From: Promethearchaeota archaeon
GTDB lineage: Archaea > Asgardarchaeota > Lokiarchaeia > Sigynarchaeales > SOKP01
Assembly: GCA_030668025.1 (NCBI GenBank)
Contig: DAOUUT010000076.1
Span: 1 to 13,455, forward strand
Reading direction: 5' to 3'
Length of the DNA stretch: 13,455 nucleotides
Part shown: positions 1 through 6,116 of the stretch, piece after piece
How positions within the stretch are numbered: the first letter of the stretch is position 1
Layout: the number at the start of each line of letters is the position of its first letter
The notes under the pieces: generated by a model
Seen by the model: only the letters and a program-made list of their open reading frames with translations
The model's database searches: none
What the model was told of the DNA's origin: nothing
Made by a program: the position numbers and the translations under genes

Positions 1-25
1 ACATTCATTCCTATTTAATTCTCGC

Positions 26-835
26 ATGAAGTTAAATATTGTCTATCTCGCAGAAAACTTAGAATTTATGAGAAAACTGGATTCAGAAGTAATCGATCTT
101 ATCTATATTGACCCTCCTTTTTACAGTGGCGTCGATTACAAGGATTTTTCTGATTTATGGAAATCGTTAGATGAATATTTAGATTTTATGAAATTAAGAA
201 TTAAGGAAATGTATCGTATCCTTAAAGAAACAGGATCCTTTTATTTACATTGTGATACAAACGCAAAATTTGACTTGAAACCTATTTGTGATGAGATTTT
301 TGGACGAAAAAATTTTCGAAGAGAAATCATTTGGAATGTGGGAAGCGTTTCGGGATTTAAAAGCCAAGTAAATGGTTGGGTGCGCCAGCACGATACAATC
401 TTTTATTACACGAAATCATCTATTTTCACATTTAATAAACAATATTTACCATATCGAGAAGAATATGTTAAAAAAATGTTTAGATATAAAGATGAAGACC
501 AACGATTGTATCGAAAACGCCGAGGAGGCAGGCAATACTTAGACGAAAGACCTGGAACATTAGTTGGTGATGTATGGAACGATATATATTCTTTTCAAAC
601 GACTACAAGATCAAAGGAATATTTAGGTTACCCTACTCAGAAACCAGGAAAATTGCTCGAACGAATAATTTTAGCATCTTCAAATGAAGGAGAAATCGTT
701 GCTGATTTTTTTTGTGGTTCTGGAACAACGATAGCTATGGCTAAAAAGTTAAACCGAAAATGGATTGGAATCGATAATAGTCCAAAAGCCGTCGAATTGT
801 GTAATGAAAGGCTAAATTTTAACTTAAAAACCTAA
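26..835 (+). CDS. Beta-class DNA methyltransferase (probably adenine-N6)
   Basis: Predicted to transfer a methyl group from S-adenosylmethionine to an exocyclic amino group in DNA. The catalytic motif IV is DPPF at residues 29-32, close to the N-terminus. The SAM-binding motif I is DFFCGSGTT at 227-235, preceded by YPTQKP near 203. This order (catalytic motif, target-recognition region, SAM motif) defines the beta class. DPPF rather than SPPY favours adenine-N6 over cytosine-N4 methylation; that is family knowledge, not proof. At 269 residues it is normal for a compact enzyme, and the target-recognition region would lie around residues 100-200. The ATG at 26 fits, because the typical start (short strand, then the acidic region leading into DPPF) is complete. 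No restriction endonuclease gene is next to it, so it may be an orphan regulatory methyltransferase, though a partner could lie left of the window. Confidence 0.88.
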   Translation: MKLNIVYLAENLEFMRKLDSEVIDLIYIDPPFYSGVDYKDFSDLWKSLDEYLDFMKLRIKEMYRILKETGSFYLHCDTNAKFDLKPICDEIFGRKNFRREIIWNVGSVSGFKSQVNGWVRQHDTIFYYTKSSIFTFNKQYLPYREEYVKKMFRYKDEDQRLYRKRRGGRQYLDERPGTLVGDVWNDIYSFQTTTRSKEYLGYPTQKPGKLLERIILASSNEGEIVADFFCGSGTTIAMAKKLNRKWIGIDNSPKAVELCNERLNFNLKT

Positions 836-849
836 ATATAAAGGTTTTT
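826..849 (+). terminator. Stem-loop with T-run over the methyltransferase stop codon
   Basis: AAAAACCT (826-833) pairs perfectly with AGGTTTTT (842-849) across an 8-nt loop. The stop codon (833-835) begins at the last base of the left arm. The right arm ends in five T. This is intrinsic-terminator geometry, although archaeal termination usually needs only the T-run. Confidence 0.45.
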
Positions 850-897
850 ATTCATCTTAACAAAAAATTAAACAACAATTGAATAAAAGTGGTAAAA

Positions 898-1011
898 ATG
901 GGAGAAAAATTCGCGTTATTTGCATTTAATGGAGATTCTATGTGTTTTATTCACGTTGTATTGAACGCGTTAGATCTTGACAAAAAAGGATTTACAATAA
1001 TCACTTTTTAA
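898..1011 (+). pseudogene. Remnant of a DsrE-like protein, or a 37-residue microprotein
   Basis: A 37-codon frame from the ATG at 898 to the TAA at 1009. It begins MGEKFALFAFNGDSMCFIHV, continues with LNALDLDKKGF and ends TIITF. From memory, the opening strongly resembles the first strand and helix of small (about 110-130 residue) DsrE/DsrF-like cytosolic proteins, whose start often reads as AFNG-x-MCF-x-HV-x-LNALD. Members of that fold often end in a strand finishing -TF. The frame therefore looks like the two ends of such a gene joined by an internal deletion, or an N-terminal fragment that ends by chance. None of the three forward frames after 1011 continues the family. No clear Shine-Dalgarno sequence precedes it. 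The alternative is a genuine short protein; the family link is recognition by eye only. Confidence 0.5.
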
Positions 1012-1068
1012 TCAAATTTTATCTTTTATTAAAAGATATCCAATTTAATAATATTTTTTCAAATTTCT

Positions 1069-1449
1069 TTATTCTTTTCTTATGTCAATCTTCTCTATAC
1101 CAATCCATTCTTTGGCGTCCTCAAGGCTGGATACGATTTTCCTTTTAGAAGATTCAGCGTGTTCTAGAAGATATTTGAATTCTATGTTTAATGGTGGATT
1201 TTTCGAGATTATAAATGCAGATTTGTTAAGTTTTTCATTATTTCGTTTTAATAAATCTAAGATTATATCGATTGACTCTATCCGTAAAAGAATCGCTTCG
1301 GTAATGTCGATAATTACATTTAAATTCTCGTGAATATCTTTAGTAATATCCTCAAATTCTATTACAAATCTTTCTGCTACAGGTAATGGAAAGGTTCCAA
1401 TTGCTTTTATGTAAAAACTATTGGCACCTATTTTCTCAATTTGATACAT
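1069..1449 (-). CDS. STAS / SpoIIAA-like domain protein
   Basis: A 126-residue soluble protein without signal or membrane segment. The pattern fits a single STAS-type alpha/beta domain: opening strands (YQIEKIGANSFYIKAIGTF), then a helix (VAERFVIEFEDITKDI), a central strand (LNVIIDITEA, 43-52), a helix, a strand SAFIIS near 77-82, and a closing SLEDAKEWIGI near 107-117, which matches the last helix of SpoIIAA-like proteins. Such domains act as protein-protein switches (anti-anti-sigma relatives) or bind small ligands. No Ser/Thr phosphosite can be assigned from the sequence alone, and no kinase or sigma-type partner is nearby. The ATG at 1449 is supported by a TTTAAATA-like box about 22-29 bases upstream, consistent with a leaderless message. 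Family assignment is moderate and rests on secondary-structure pattern. Confidence 0.6.
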   Translation of the reverse strand: MYQIEKIGANSFYIKAIGTFPLPVAERFVIEFEDITKDIHENLNVIIDITEAILLRIESIDIILDLLKRNNEKLNKSAFIISKNPPLNIEFKYLLEHAESSKRKIVSSLEDAKEWIGIEKIDIRKE

Positions 1450-1594
1450 TTTATCGTCAATTTTTCTGTTTTAAATAAAAGTATAGCAAATTGTTTATAT
1501 TAATTTTTTTATTTATGGTTGCATCTTTTTTTTTTGAATTTGTGAAATTTCCTCGAAGGCAAACGATTTATGCCATGTTCCATTTAAATATGTA

Positions 1595-2845
1595 ATGAAA
1601 AGAGGAGAAAAAATATCGGAAAGCATTCCCACAACGGATAGATCAGACCGAGTAAAAAAGAGAAATCTTTGGTCCCAGATCATTATGAATTTCATACATG
1701 GATTTGGAGTTAGTGCTTTTAATGTTGTTCTCCAACCTTTCATATTAGAATTTACAGGTTCTCTCTTTTACACGGGGATTATAATTTCAATTTCAAGCAT
1801 AATGCAATTTTTACCAATGCCCTTTATAGGTAAATTATCAGATAAATATGGTCTTAAGAAGATATGGTTATTTGGTCCCCCGATTTACGCTTTTGGATTA
1901 ATGATATTAATCGTTACGAATAATATCCCATTTCTTATAGTTGGAGTGCTTACATATATGTTGGGTGCTATGGTTAACAGTTTAAATTTTCAAATATTCG
2001 TATCTGAAAACAGTGGTGAAACTAAAAAGGGAATAATGTACGGTTTTGTATTCTTCGCATTTTTTGGAGGAAGCATTGGTGGTACCTCCTTAGTTATGCT
2101 TGATTTGGGGTTTAGTTTTCAATTCTATTTTCAAGTTTTCTTAATCATTTTAATAATCGAATGGCTTATTCTAGTTTTAATTATTAGAAGTCCAAGTGCT
2201 ATTAAGAAACACGGAGAATTAGATTTAATGAAGTCTGTAGAGCAAAAACAGAAAAAGGCTAATAAATTCTTTCAAAACCCGAAAACAAAGGTAGCTACTG
2301 TTTTCTTTACTTTAGATGTTTTTGTATGGGGTATAGCCTTATCTATATATAATGCTGGTTTGACAACTTATTATCATTTCACACCCCCAGAAATTGCTTC
2401 TATAGCTGTATGGTTTCACATCTCAAATATGGTTTCACAGATTCCCGCTGGAAGAATTGCAGATAAGATTGGGAAAAAAAAATGTCTAATTATAAGCCAA
2501 TATTTTGGAATGGTATTTTTTTCCATGAACATTTTAATTTCGGTTTTGTGGTCCCAGGGGATTACAGTATTCGCTTTTCCTGGATTAATTATTGGAGAAA
2601 TATTTTTTGGAATTGCAGTAACTACTTTTCTCCCTTCTGAGCAGATGACGTTAACTAATTTAGATGATAGCAGAAAAGCCGAATCTTATGGAATTGTAGC
2701 ATTTATCAGAGGATTTGGTATGATGCCTACTGGAGCGATAGGAGGATTCCTTGCAGAATATGTACATTACATTGCTCCCTTCGCAGTAGGATTAGTCGGT
2801 TTAGTTTTTGAAATATGGTTTTTAATGAAATACTTCAAGGATTAG
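1595..2845 (+). CDS. Major facilitator superfamily (MFS) transporter
   Basis: A 416-residue integral membrane protein with about 12 hydrophobic helices in two halves, separated by a charged loop near residues 200-230 (KKHGELDLMKSVEQKQKKANKF). The MFS motif A between helices 2 and 3 is GKLSDKYGLKK at about 88-98, and its counterpart in the second half is GRIADKIGKKK near 288-298. An N-terminal cytosolic tail of about 25 polar residues precedes helix 1. Family knowledge: secondary transport driven by an ion or substrate gradient. The substrate cannot be read from the sequence; the general layout is shared by drug-efflux and sugar-type members. The ATG at 1595 is the first in frame; an in-frame stop lies upstream. 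No partner genes are adjacent. Confidence 0.9.
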   Translation: MKRGEKISESIPTTDRSDRVKKRNLWSQIIMNFIHGFGVSAFNVVLQPFILEFTGSLFYTGIIISISSIMQFLPMPFIGKLSDKYGLKKIWLFGPPIYAFGLMILIVTNNIPFLIVGVLTYMLGAMVNSLNFQIFVSENSGETKKGIMYGFVFFAFFGGSIGGTSLVMLDLGFSFQFYFQVFLIILIIEWLILVLIIRSPSAIKKHGELDLMKSVEQKQKKANKFFQNPKTKVATVFFTLDVFVWGIALSIYNAGLTTYYHFTPPEIASIAVWFHISNMVSQIPAGRIADKIGKKKCLIISQYFGMVFFSMNILISVLWSQGITVFAFPGLIIGEIFFGIAVTTFLPSEQMTLTNLDDSRKAESYGIVAFIRGFGMMPTGAIGGFLAEYVHYIAPFAVGLVGLVFEIWFLMKYFKD

Positions 2846-2896
2846 TCATATTCTCCATCAAAATTAACATTGGATAAATTATTGCATTCAAATATT

Positions 2897-2904
2897 AAAA
2901 AAAA
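2897..2904 (-). terminator. T-run terminator after the LRR gene
   Basis: Eight consecutive A on the + strand, read as T on the minus strand, start 8 bases beyond the LRR stop codon. This is the usual form of an archaeal terminator. Confidence 0.4.
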
Positions 2905-2911
2905 TAATTAA

Positions 2912-3784
2912 TTATTTTCCATTTACTTGTTTCCACTTCTTGTAAGACTCTAATAATTTTTTTATATTATCTACTCCCATAAAATCTGTTGCAAATTGTC
3001 CTTCTTCTCCTTTTATTGGATTGAAACCAAGAAACAAAAGATGTAGTTTTTCAAGTTTTTCTAAAGATTCCAAGTTATGCAAATTTGTTATCTGATTTGT
3101 GTCAAGATATAAGGTTTCTAGATTAACTAGCGTTTCCAAACCCTTAATTTCTTTTATGTTGTTATTATTAAGATTTAAATGAGTTAGTTTATTTAATGTA
3201 TCCAAACCCTTGATTTCTGTGATTTGATTATGATCAAGAAATAAAGTGCGTAGGTTGGTTAGAGGCTCCAAATTTTTAATTTCTGAAATTTGATTGCGAT
3301 TAAGAAGCAGATTCTGGAGATCAGTTAATAATTCCAAATTTTTTATTTCCTTTATTTGGTTAAATTTAAGAGTTAATTGTATAAGTCCAGTTAATGATTC
3401 TAATTCCTTAAGCTCAGTGATATTATTATTGTTTACCTCTAGCCATTGAAGGTTGGTCAGAGAATCAAGTCCTTTCAGCCCAAGAATCTTATTTCCATTA
3501 AGGAATATGCGATCAAGTTTGGTCAGAGATTCAAGACCTTCAATCACTTTGAGCTGATTATTGTTAAGAAATAGCTGCTTAAGATTGGTTAGTTCATCTA
3601 AACCTCTCAATTCTGTTATTTTATTGTTTGAAAGATCTAATGCAGTAATATTTTTTAACTTATCAAGCCCTTTTAGCTCTGTCACATCCCTTATATCCAT
3701 GTGATTTATAACTAATCTTAAATGTCCAAGTTCTTCTATTACTTTGAATTTTTTGCCTTTAAACTTTATTGTTCCAAGTCCCAT
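2912..3784 (-). CDS. SDS22-like leucine-rich-repeat protein
   Basis: A 290-residue protein consisting almost wholly of 22-residue leucine-rich repeats of the form LTNLxxLxLxxNxIxEIxGLEx. About nine regular repeats run from residue 43 to 240, followed by an irregular one (LEKLEKLHLLFLGFNPIKGEEGQ) and a C-terminal cap of about 35 residues ending KKLLESYKKWKQ. The first 42 residues form an N-terminal cap and contain one degenerate repeat. There is no signal peptide or membrane helix, so it should be cytosolic. The 22-residue spacing matches the SDS22 class, which in eukaryotes forms binding platforms, for example for a protein phosphatase; the partner here is unknown. LRR proteins of this kind are plentiful in Asgard genomes. 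It is divergent from the pseudo-GTPase gene and shares a 159-base promoter region with it. The 66-base periodicity is visible in the DNA. Confidence 0.9.
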   Translation of the reverse strand: MGLGTIKFKGKKFKVIEELGHLRLVINHMDIRDVTELKGLDKLKNITALDLSNNKITELRGLDELTNLKQLFLNNNQLKVIEGLESLTKLDRIFLNGNKILGLKGLDSLTNLQWLEVNNNNITELKELESLTGLIQLTLKFNQIKEIKNLELLTDLQNLLLNRNQISEIKNLEPLTNLRTLFLDHNQITEIKGLDTLNKLTHLNLNNNNIKEIKGLETLVNLETLYLDTNQITNLHNLESLEKLEKLHLLFLGFNPIKGEEGQFATDFMGVDNIKKLLESYKKWKQVNGK

Positions 3785-3876
3785 TATAGTGACTCAATTA
3801 TAGTTAATTTTACTTTATTTTAAAATTATGATTTGAAATTAAAAAAAACTTCCTTTTACTTATTTTGATGCGAAGA

Positions 3877-3884
3877 TTTAAATA
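3877..3884 (+). promoter_or_regulatory. TATA box of the pseudo-GTPase gene
   Basis: TTTAAATA preceded by a purine-rich stretch (GCGAAGA at 3870-3876) that could serve as a BRE. A start of transcription about 25 bases downstream would fall near 3903-3910, giving a short leader before the ATG at 3944. Confidence 0.5.
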
Positions 3885-3891
3885 GTAGAAT

Positions 3892-3910
3892 GTCCATTCC
3901 TAGAATGGAC
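3892..3910. promoter_or_regulatory. Operator-like perfect palindrome
   Basis: GTCCATTC (3892-3899), a 3-base spacer CTA, and GAATGGAC (3903-3910) form an 8+8 perfect inverted repeat. It starts 8 bases after the TATA box and covers the expected transcription start, which is where archaeal repressors commonly bind. It is richer in G and C than the surrounding sequence. It could instead form a hairpin at the very 5' end of the mRNA. Confidence 0.55.
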
Positions 3911-3943
3911 GTCAATAATGATGATTGACAAAAAAAATAATAA

Positions 3944-4798
3944 ATGAAAAAGAGAATGATAATGAATTCTAAAGCCCCCTACCTTATAGATAAGGAAATA
4001 AATGATTTGAAGACATATCTAAAGAAAATAGATTTTTCTATCGAGAAAATTTCAAAAGAGTTAGATATTAAAGAAGTTTCCTCTCAAATTAGTGAGAAAT
4101 ATGAAAAGACAATCAGTCCAGGGCAAGTTGAAGCTGTTCTGCGTCGAGTTATGGGAATAACACTTTCAAGCAAACAACGTACTCAATTATACGATTTACG
4201 GAAAAAAATCCAGAGATATGAAAAGTTTCTAACTAACTTTAGAGAATGGGGAATTAAGTATGATTACCAGCTAAAAGTAATAATTCTTGGTCTAATGGAA
4301 GAACAATCTGATTATCTTCAAAATGTTTTTACTAAGCCTCAAATGGCTCCAGAGAGAGATGTAATTGGTGTTAATTTGTTAACGAAATTAACTGAAAATT
4401 ACGATAAAACCCTCACAAGTCTGGGAATCTGGGATGTTACAAGTCAAAAACGATTTGCCTTTTTAAGGCCCCAATTTTATAAGGGCGCAGCAGCGGCAAT
4501 TCTAGTGTTTAACAAAGAAAATCGTGAATCTTTTGATATGATTAGAATATATTATGATGAACTTAAGGAAAGCATGGGATTAAAATTTAAAATTAAACGA
4601 AAATTTCAGAAGGAGATTTCTATACCCTTAGCACTTATAGCTATGGGAAGAAATACCGTTATACCATATGAAGAAATTTTATCTCTCACCAAAGACATAG
4701 GAGCCAATTATTTTGAAATAGAAAATATAGAAGAGGAGCGTTTTCAAGAAACGCTCGATGCTATTGCTGTGACAGTATTAGTAAGACTTCACGATTAA
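3944..4798 (+). CDS. Ras-superfamily-like pseudo-GTPase with N-terminal helical domain
   Basis: A 284-residue protein. Residues 1-105 are charged and helical, perhaps with a helix-turn-helix-like element around 55-85. Residues 110-284 follow the Ras/Rab fold: strand KVIILG (111-116), IGVN (141-144) after switch I, IWDVTSQKRF (162-171) in place of WDTAGQERF, then LRPQFYKGAAAAILVFN (174-190), which is almost canonical. The nucleotide-binding residues are gone. P-loop G-K-S/T is Q121-S122-D123; the switch I Thr is V140; DTAG is D-V-T-S (164-167); NKxD is M-G-R-N (234-237); the SA of G5 is E260-N261. It therefore probably keeps the fold but does not bind or hydrolyse GTP in the normal way, acting perhaps as a scaffold or dimer partner. 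ATG alternatives lie at 3956 and 3962. The gene stands alone behind a palindromic operator candidate and converges on the longin-like gene. Confidence 0.85.
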   Translation: MKKRMIMNSKAPYLIDKEINDLKTYLKKIDFSIEKISKELDIKEVSSQISEKYEKTISPGQVEAVLRRVMGITLSSKQRTQLYDLRKKIQRYEKFLTNFREWGIKYDYQLKVIILGLMEEQSDYLQNVFTKPQMAPERDVIGVNLLTKLTENYDKTLTSLGIWDVTSQKRFAFLRPQFYKGAAAAILVFNKENRESFDMIRIYYDELKESMGLKFKIKRKFQKEISIPLALIAMGRNTVIPYEEILSLTKDIGANYFEIENIEEERFQETLDAIAVTVLVRLHD

Positions 4799-4807
4799 TT
4801 ACGTATC

Positions 4808-4815
4808 TTTTTTTT
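4808..4815 (+). terminator. T-run terminator after the pseudo-GTPase gene
   Basis: Eight T begin 10 bases after the TAA stop (4796-4798), with no strong stem-loop in front. This fits an archaeal T-run terminator. Confidence 0.45.
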
Positions 4816-4889
4816 ATTTAACTTTGTTTCGTTTGAGTTAATCGTAGAGTATCATCGCCCACGATCGTAATTTCTAAATTTTGCTCTTT

Positions 4890-5639
4890 CTAAAAGTTCT
4901 TGGGCATATTTAAATCAAAATCAAACAATTTATCTTGGATTTTGTTCCTTATTTCCTTAGAAATGTTATTTATTATTTCGTCAGGTATATATTCCAAGTA
5001 TGTGTATAACTCATTTTGAATTATCAGCCCTATTTCACTCATCGATTTTTCAATAGTTTCGTGTTTTCTTAAATAAATGTTTTTATATGTTTGTATATAC
5101 TTTACATTAAACTTTTTAAGCCAATTTTTACCCTTACTTTCCAATATCCTAAGAACATCTCTAGAACTCGCATCGTTAAAATTCTCGAATTCATATTTGT
5201 ATTTAGTCAATTTATCTTCGCAGTATTTTAAAATTTGAGTTCTTTCTTTTGAAATTAAATTAGTTTGAGAATTTAGAAAAACAATAACCATATATTCGAA
5301 TAAAAAATATATTTGAGCTTTAATGTTGGAACCATAAATTTCAAGATGAGACAGGTTTTTTATGTTGGTTTGTCCAGCAAATATTTTAAATGAACTCAAA
5401 TACATAGAAATTAGATCGAGTTCCAGAAGACTTTTATTTCCTTCTGATAGATAAGATTTAATCGTACCGTAACCATTATCGCTTTTTGAACCATACTCAA
5501 AAACGGTTATGGTATTTCCGTATTGATCTGAGACGATAATGCCTATGATGGGCGGTACAGTGTTAAAATTATGAGTGCGATATGCCGTTTCGGTTAATTT
5601 TTTTTCAACGAAACTATCTTCTTTTTGAGTTCCAAGCAC
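4890..5639 (-). CDS. Longin/roadblock-like domain protein
   Basis: A 249-residue soluble protein. Residues 29-130 show the pattern of a longin or roadblock fold: strand PPIIGIIVSDQYGNTITVFEYG (29-50), helix SLLELDLISMYLSSFKIFAGQ (70-90), strand LSHLEIYGSNIKAQIYFLF and then YMVIVFLNSQTNL near 116-128. A helical C-terminal half with no recognised motif follows. In eukaryotes these folds serve as GTPase regulators and trafficking adaptors; Asgard genomes encode many such proteins next to small GTPases. Here it converges with a Ras-like pseudo-GTPase gene. The start is GTG at 5639: an in-frame TGA lies only one codon upstream, no ATG occurs before residue 79, and a TATA-like box lies 22-30 bases upstream, as expected for a leaderless GTG message. 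The fold assignment is by pattern only. Confidence 0.68.
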   Translation of the reverse strand: MLGTQKEDSFVEKKLTETAYRTHNFNTVPPIIGIIVSDQYGNTITVFEYGSKSDNGYGTIKSYLSEGNKSLLELDLISMYLSSFKIFAGQTNIKNLSHLEIYGSNIKAQIYFLFEYMVIVFLNSQTNLISKERTQILKYCEDKLTKYKYEFENFNDASSRDVLRILESKGKNWLKKFNVKYIQTYKNIYLRKHETIEKSMSEIGLIIQNELYTYLEYIPDEIINNISKEIRNKIQDKLFDFDLNMPKNF

Positions 5640-5660
5640 AAATCAAAATAAACGATAACG

Positions 5661-5669
5661 CTATAAAGA
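5661..5669 (-). promoter_or_regulatory. Proximal TATA-like box of the longin-like gene
   Basis: TCTTTATAG on the minus strand, 22-30 bases before the GTG start, is the spacing expected for a leaderless transcript. A second candidate, TTTATAAAT at 5778-5786 (minus), would give a leader of over 100 bases containing the hairpin at 5724-5743. Confidence 0.4.
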
Positions 5670-5723
5670 TAAGAGGGAGTGCTGATTTTTAGATAAAAAA
5701 CGAGAGGTTCCGACATTTATGAT

Positions 5724-5743
5724 CGTGAAACAACTCTTTCACG
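5724..5743. repeat. Perfect 7-bp hairpin upstream of the longin-like gene
   Basis: CGTGAAA (5724-5730) and TTTCACG (5737-5743) form a perfect inverted repeat with a 6-base spacer CAACTC. It lies in the 253-base AT-rich gap between the tRNA and the longin-like gene, about 35 bases downstream of a strong minus-strand TATA-like box (5778-5786). It could be a regulator site, a leader hairpin or part of a small RNA. Nothing else in the gap is recognisable. Confidence 0.4.
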
Positions 5744-5892
5744 CGCAAACATATCACTTAGAGGATATATTTTACTTATTTATAAACCATTATTACGGGA
5801 TTTTTCAAAAGAAAAGGATTTTTCTCAATGGTAAATTATTGATTTTTTTAAAATTAAAGAAAACGGGGAAAATTCTTAATACATGAAGTAAG

Positions 5893-5996
5893 TGGGAGCG
5901 GCCGGATTTGAACCGGCGGCCAACAAGTCTGGAGCCTGCCGCGTACGGTACTTTGCTGCGAAAGAGCAAAGTTATACCGGGCTTCGCCACGCCCCC
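5893..5996 (-). tRNA. tRNA-Trp (CCA anticodon) with D-arm intron
   Basis: A full cloverleaf can be drawn. The acceptor arms GGGGGCG and CGCTCCC pair, with one G-U, and the discriminator is A. The T-arm is GCCGG-TTCAAAT-CCGGC. The anticodon stem GCAGG/CTTGT (two G-U) closes the 7-base loop CTCCAGA, with anticodon CCA at 5932-5930. The variable loop is TGGCC. With a 30-base intron removed, the D-arm becomes GCGA-AGCCCGGTA-TCGC, with the conserved A14, G18-G19 and A21 in place, and the mature length is 74. The 3' CCA is not encoded. The anticodon loop itself has no intron, unlike tRNA-Trp of many euryarchaea. A minus-strand AT-rich box (ATTTAATATAAATT, 6029-6042) about 33-46 bases upstream is a likely promoter. 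Confidence 0.95.
5944..5973 (-). other. 30-nt tRNA intron between positions 22 and 23 (bulge-helix-bulge)
   Basis: The intron folds as a hairpin ACTTTGCT/AGCAAAGT with a 7-base loop. Exonic CGGT pairs with intronic ACCG as the 4-bp central helix, flanked by 3-base bulges ATA on one strand and TAC on the other. Cutting after the second base of each bulge, as the archaeal splicing endonuclease does, gives an exact junction ...GGTAT|CGCG... that restores the D-stem pair A13-T22. The outer exon helix is weak, so this is a relaxed motif. Confidence 0.88.
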
Positions 5997-6028
5997 ATGT
6001 TTTTGGAAAATAAGTCGTGGCGTAAAAT

Positions 6029-6042
6029 AATTTATATTAAAT
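6029..6042 (-). promoter_or_regulatory. TATA-like box of the tRNA-Trp gene
   Basis: ATTTAATATAAATT on the minus strand lies 33-46 bases before the mature 5' end. This would place the transcription start several bases upstream of the acceptor stem, leaving a short leader for RNase P. Confidence 0.45.
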
Positions 6043-6116
6043 AACTACAAATTTTTAAATTTACTAATTACTCATAATATTTCAGTTTTATGAAATAATT
6101 TTAAATTGAAGAAAAC

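Noticed and set aside
1082..1333. 83-codon open frame on the + strand
   Set aside because: Lies entirely antisense to the STAS-like gene, whose pattern is convincing.
1513..1743. 76-codon minus-strand frame
   Set aside because: Overlaps the start of the MFS gene in antisense and has no sensible protein features.
2912..3784. 66-base periodic DNA repeat that might be taken for a tandem-repeat or CRISPR-like array
   Set aside because: The period equals 22 codons and the repeats encode leucine-rich repeats in a single frame; there are no unique spacers between identical repeats.
4820..4880. Possible C/D box small RNA between two convergent genes (GATGATA-like C box on the minus strand)
   Set aside because: The C box match is imperfect and no CTGA D box lies at a suitable distance.
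5680..5722. Minus-strand ATG frame (starting MSEPLVFYLK) running into the longin-like gene in another frame
   Set aside because: About 40 codons, no homology I recognise, ends shortly inside the longin-like gene; more likely chance in AT-rich sequence.
5805..5990. Open frame of 61 codons on the minus strand across the tRNA
   Set aside because: It is read through the tRNA-Trp gene and its intron; the cloverleaf explains the sequence.
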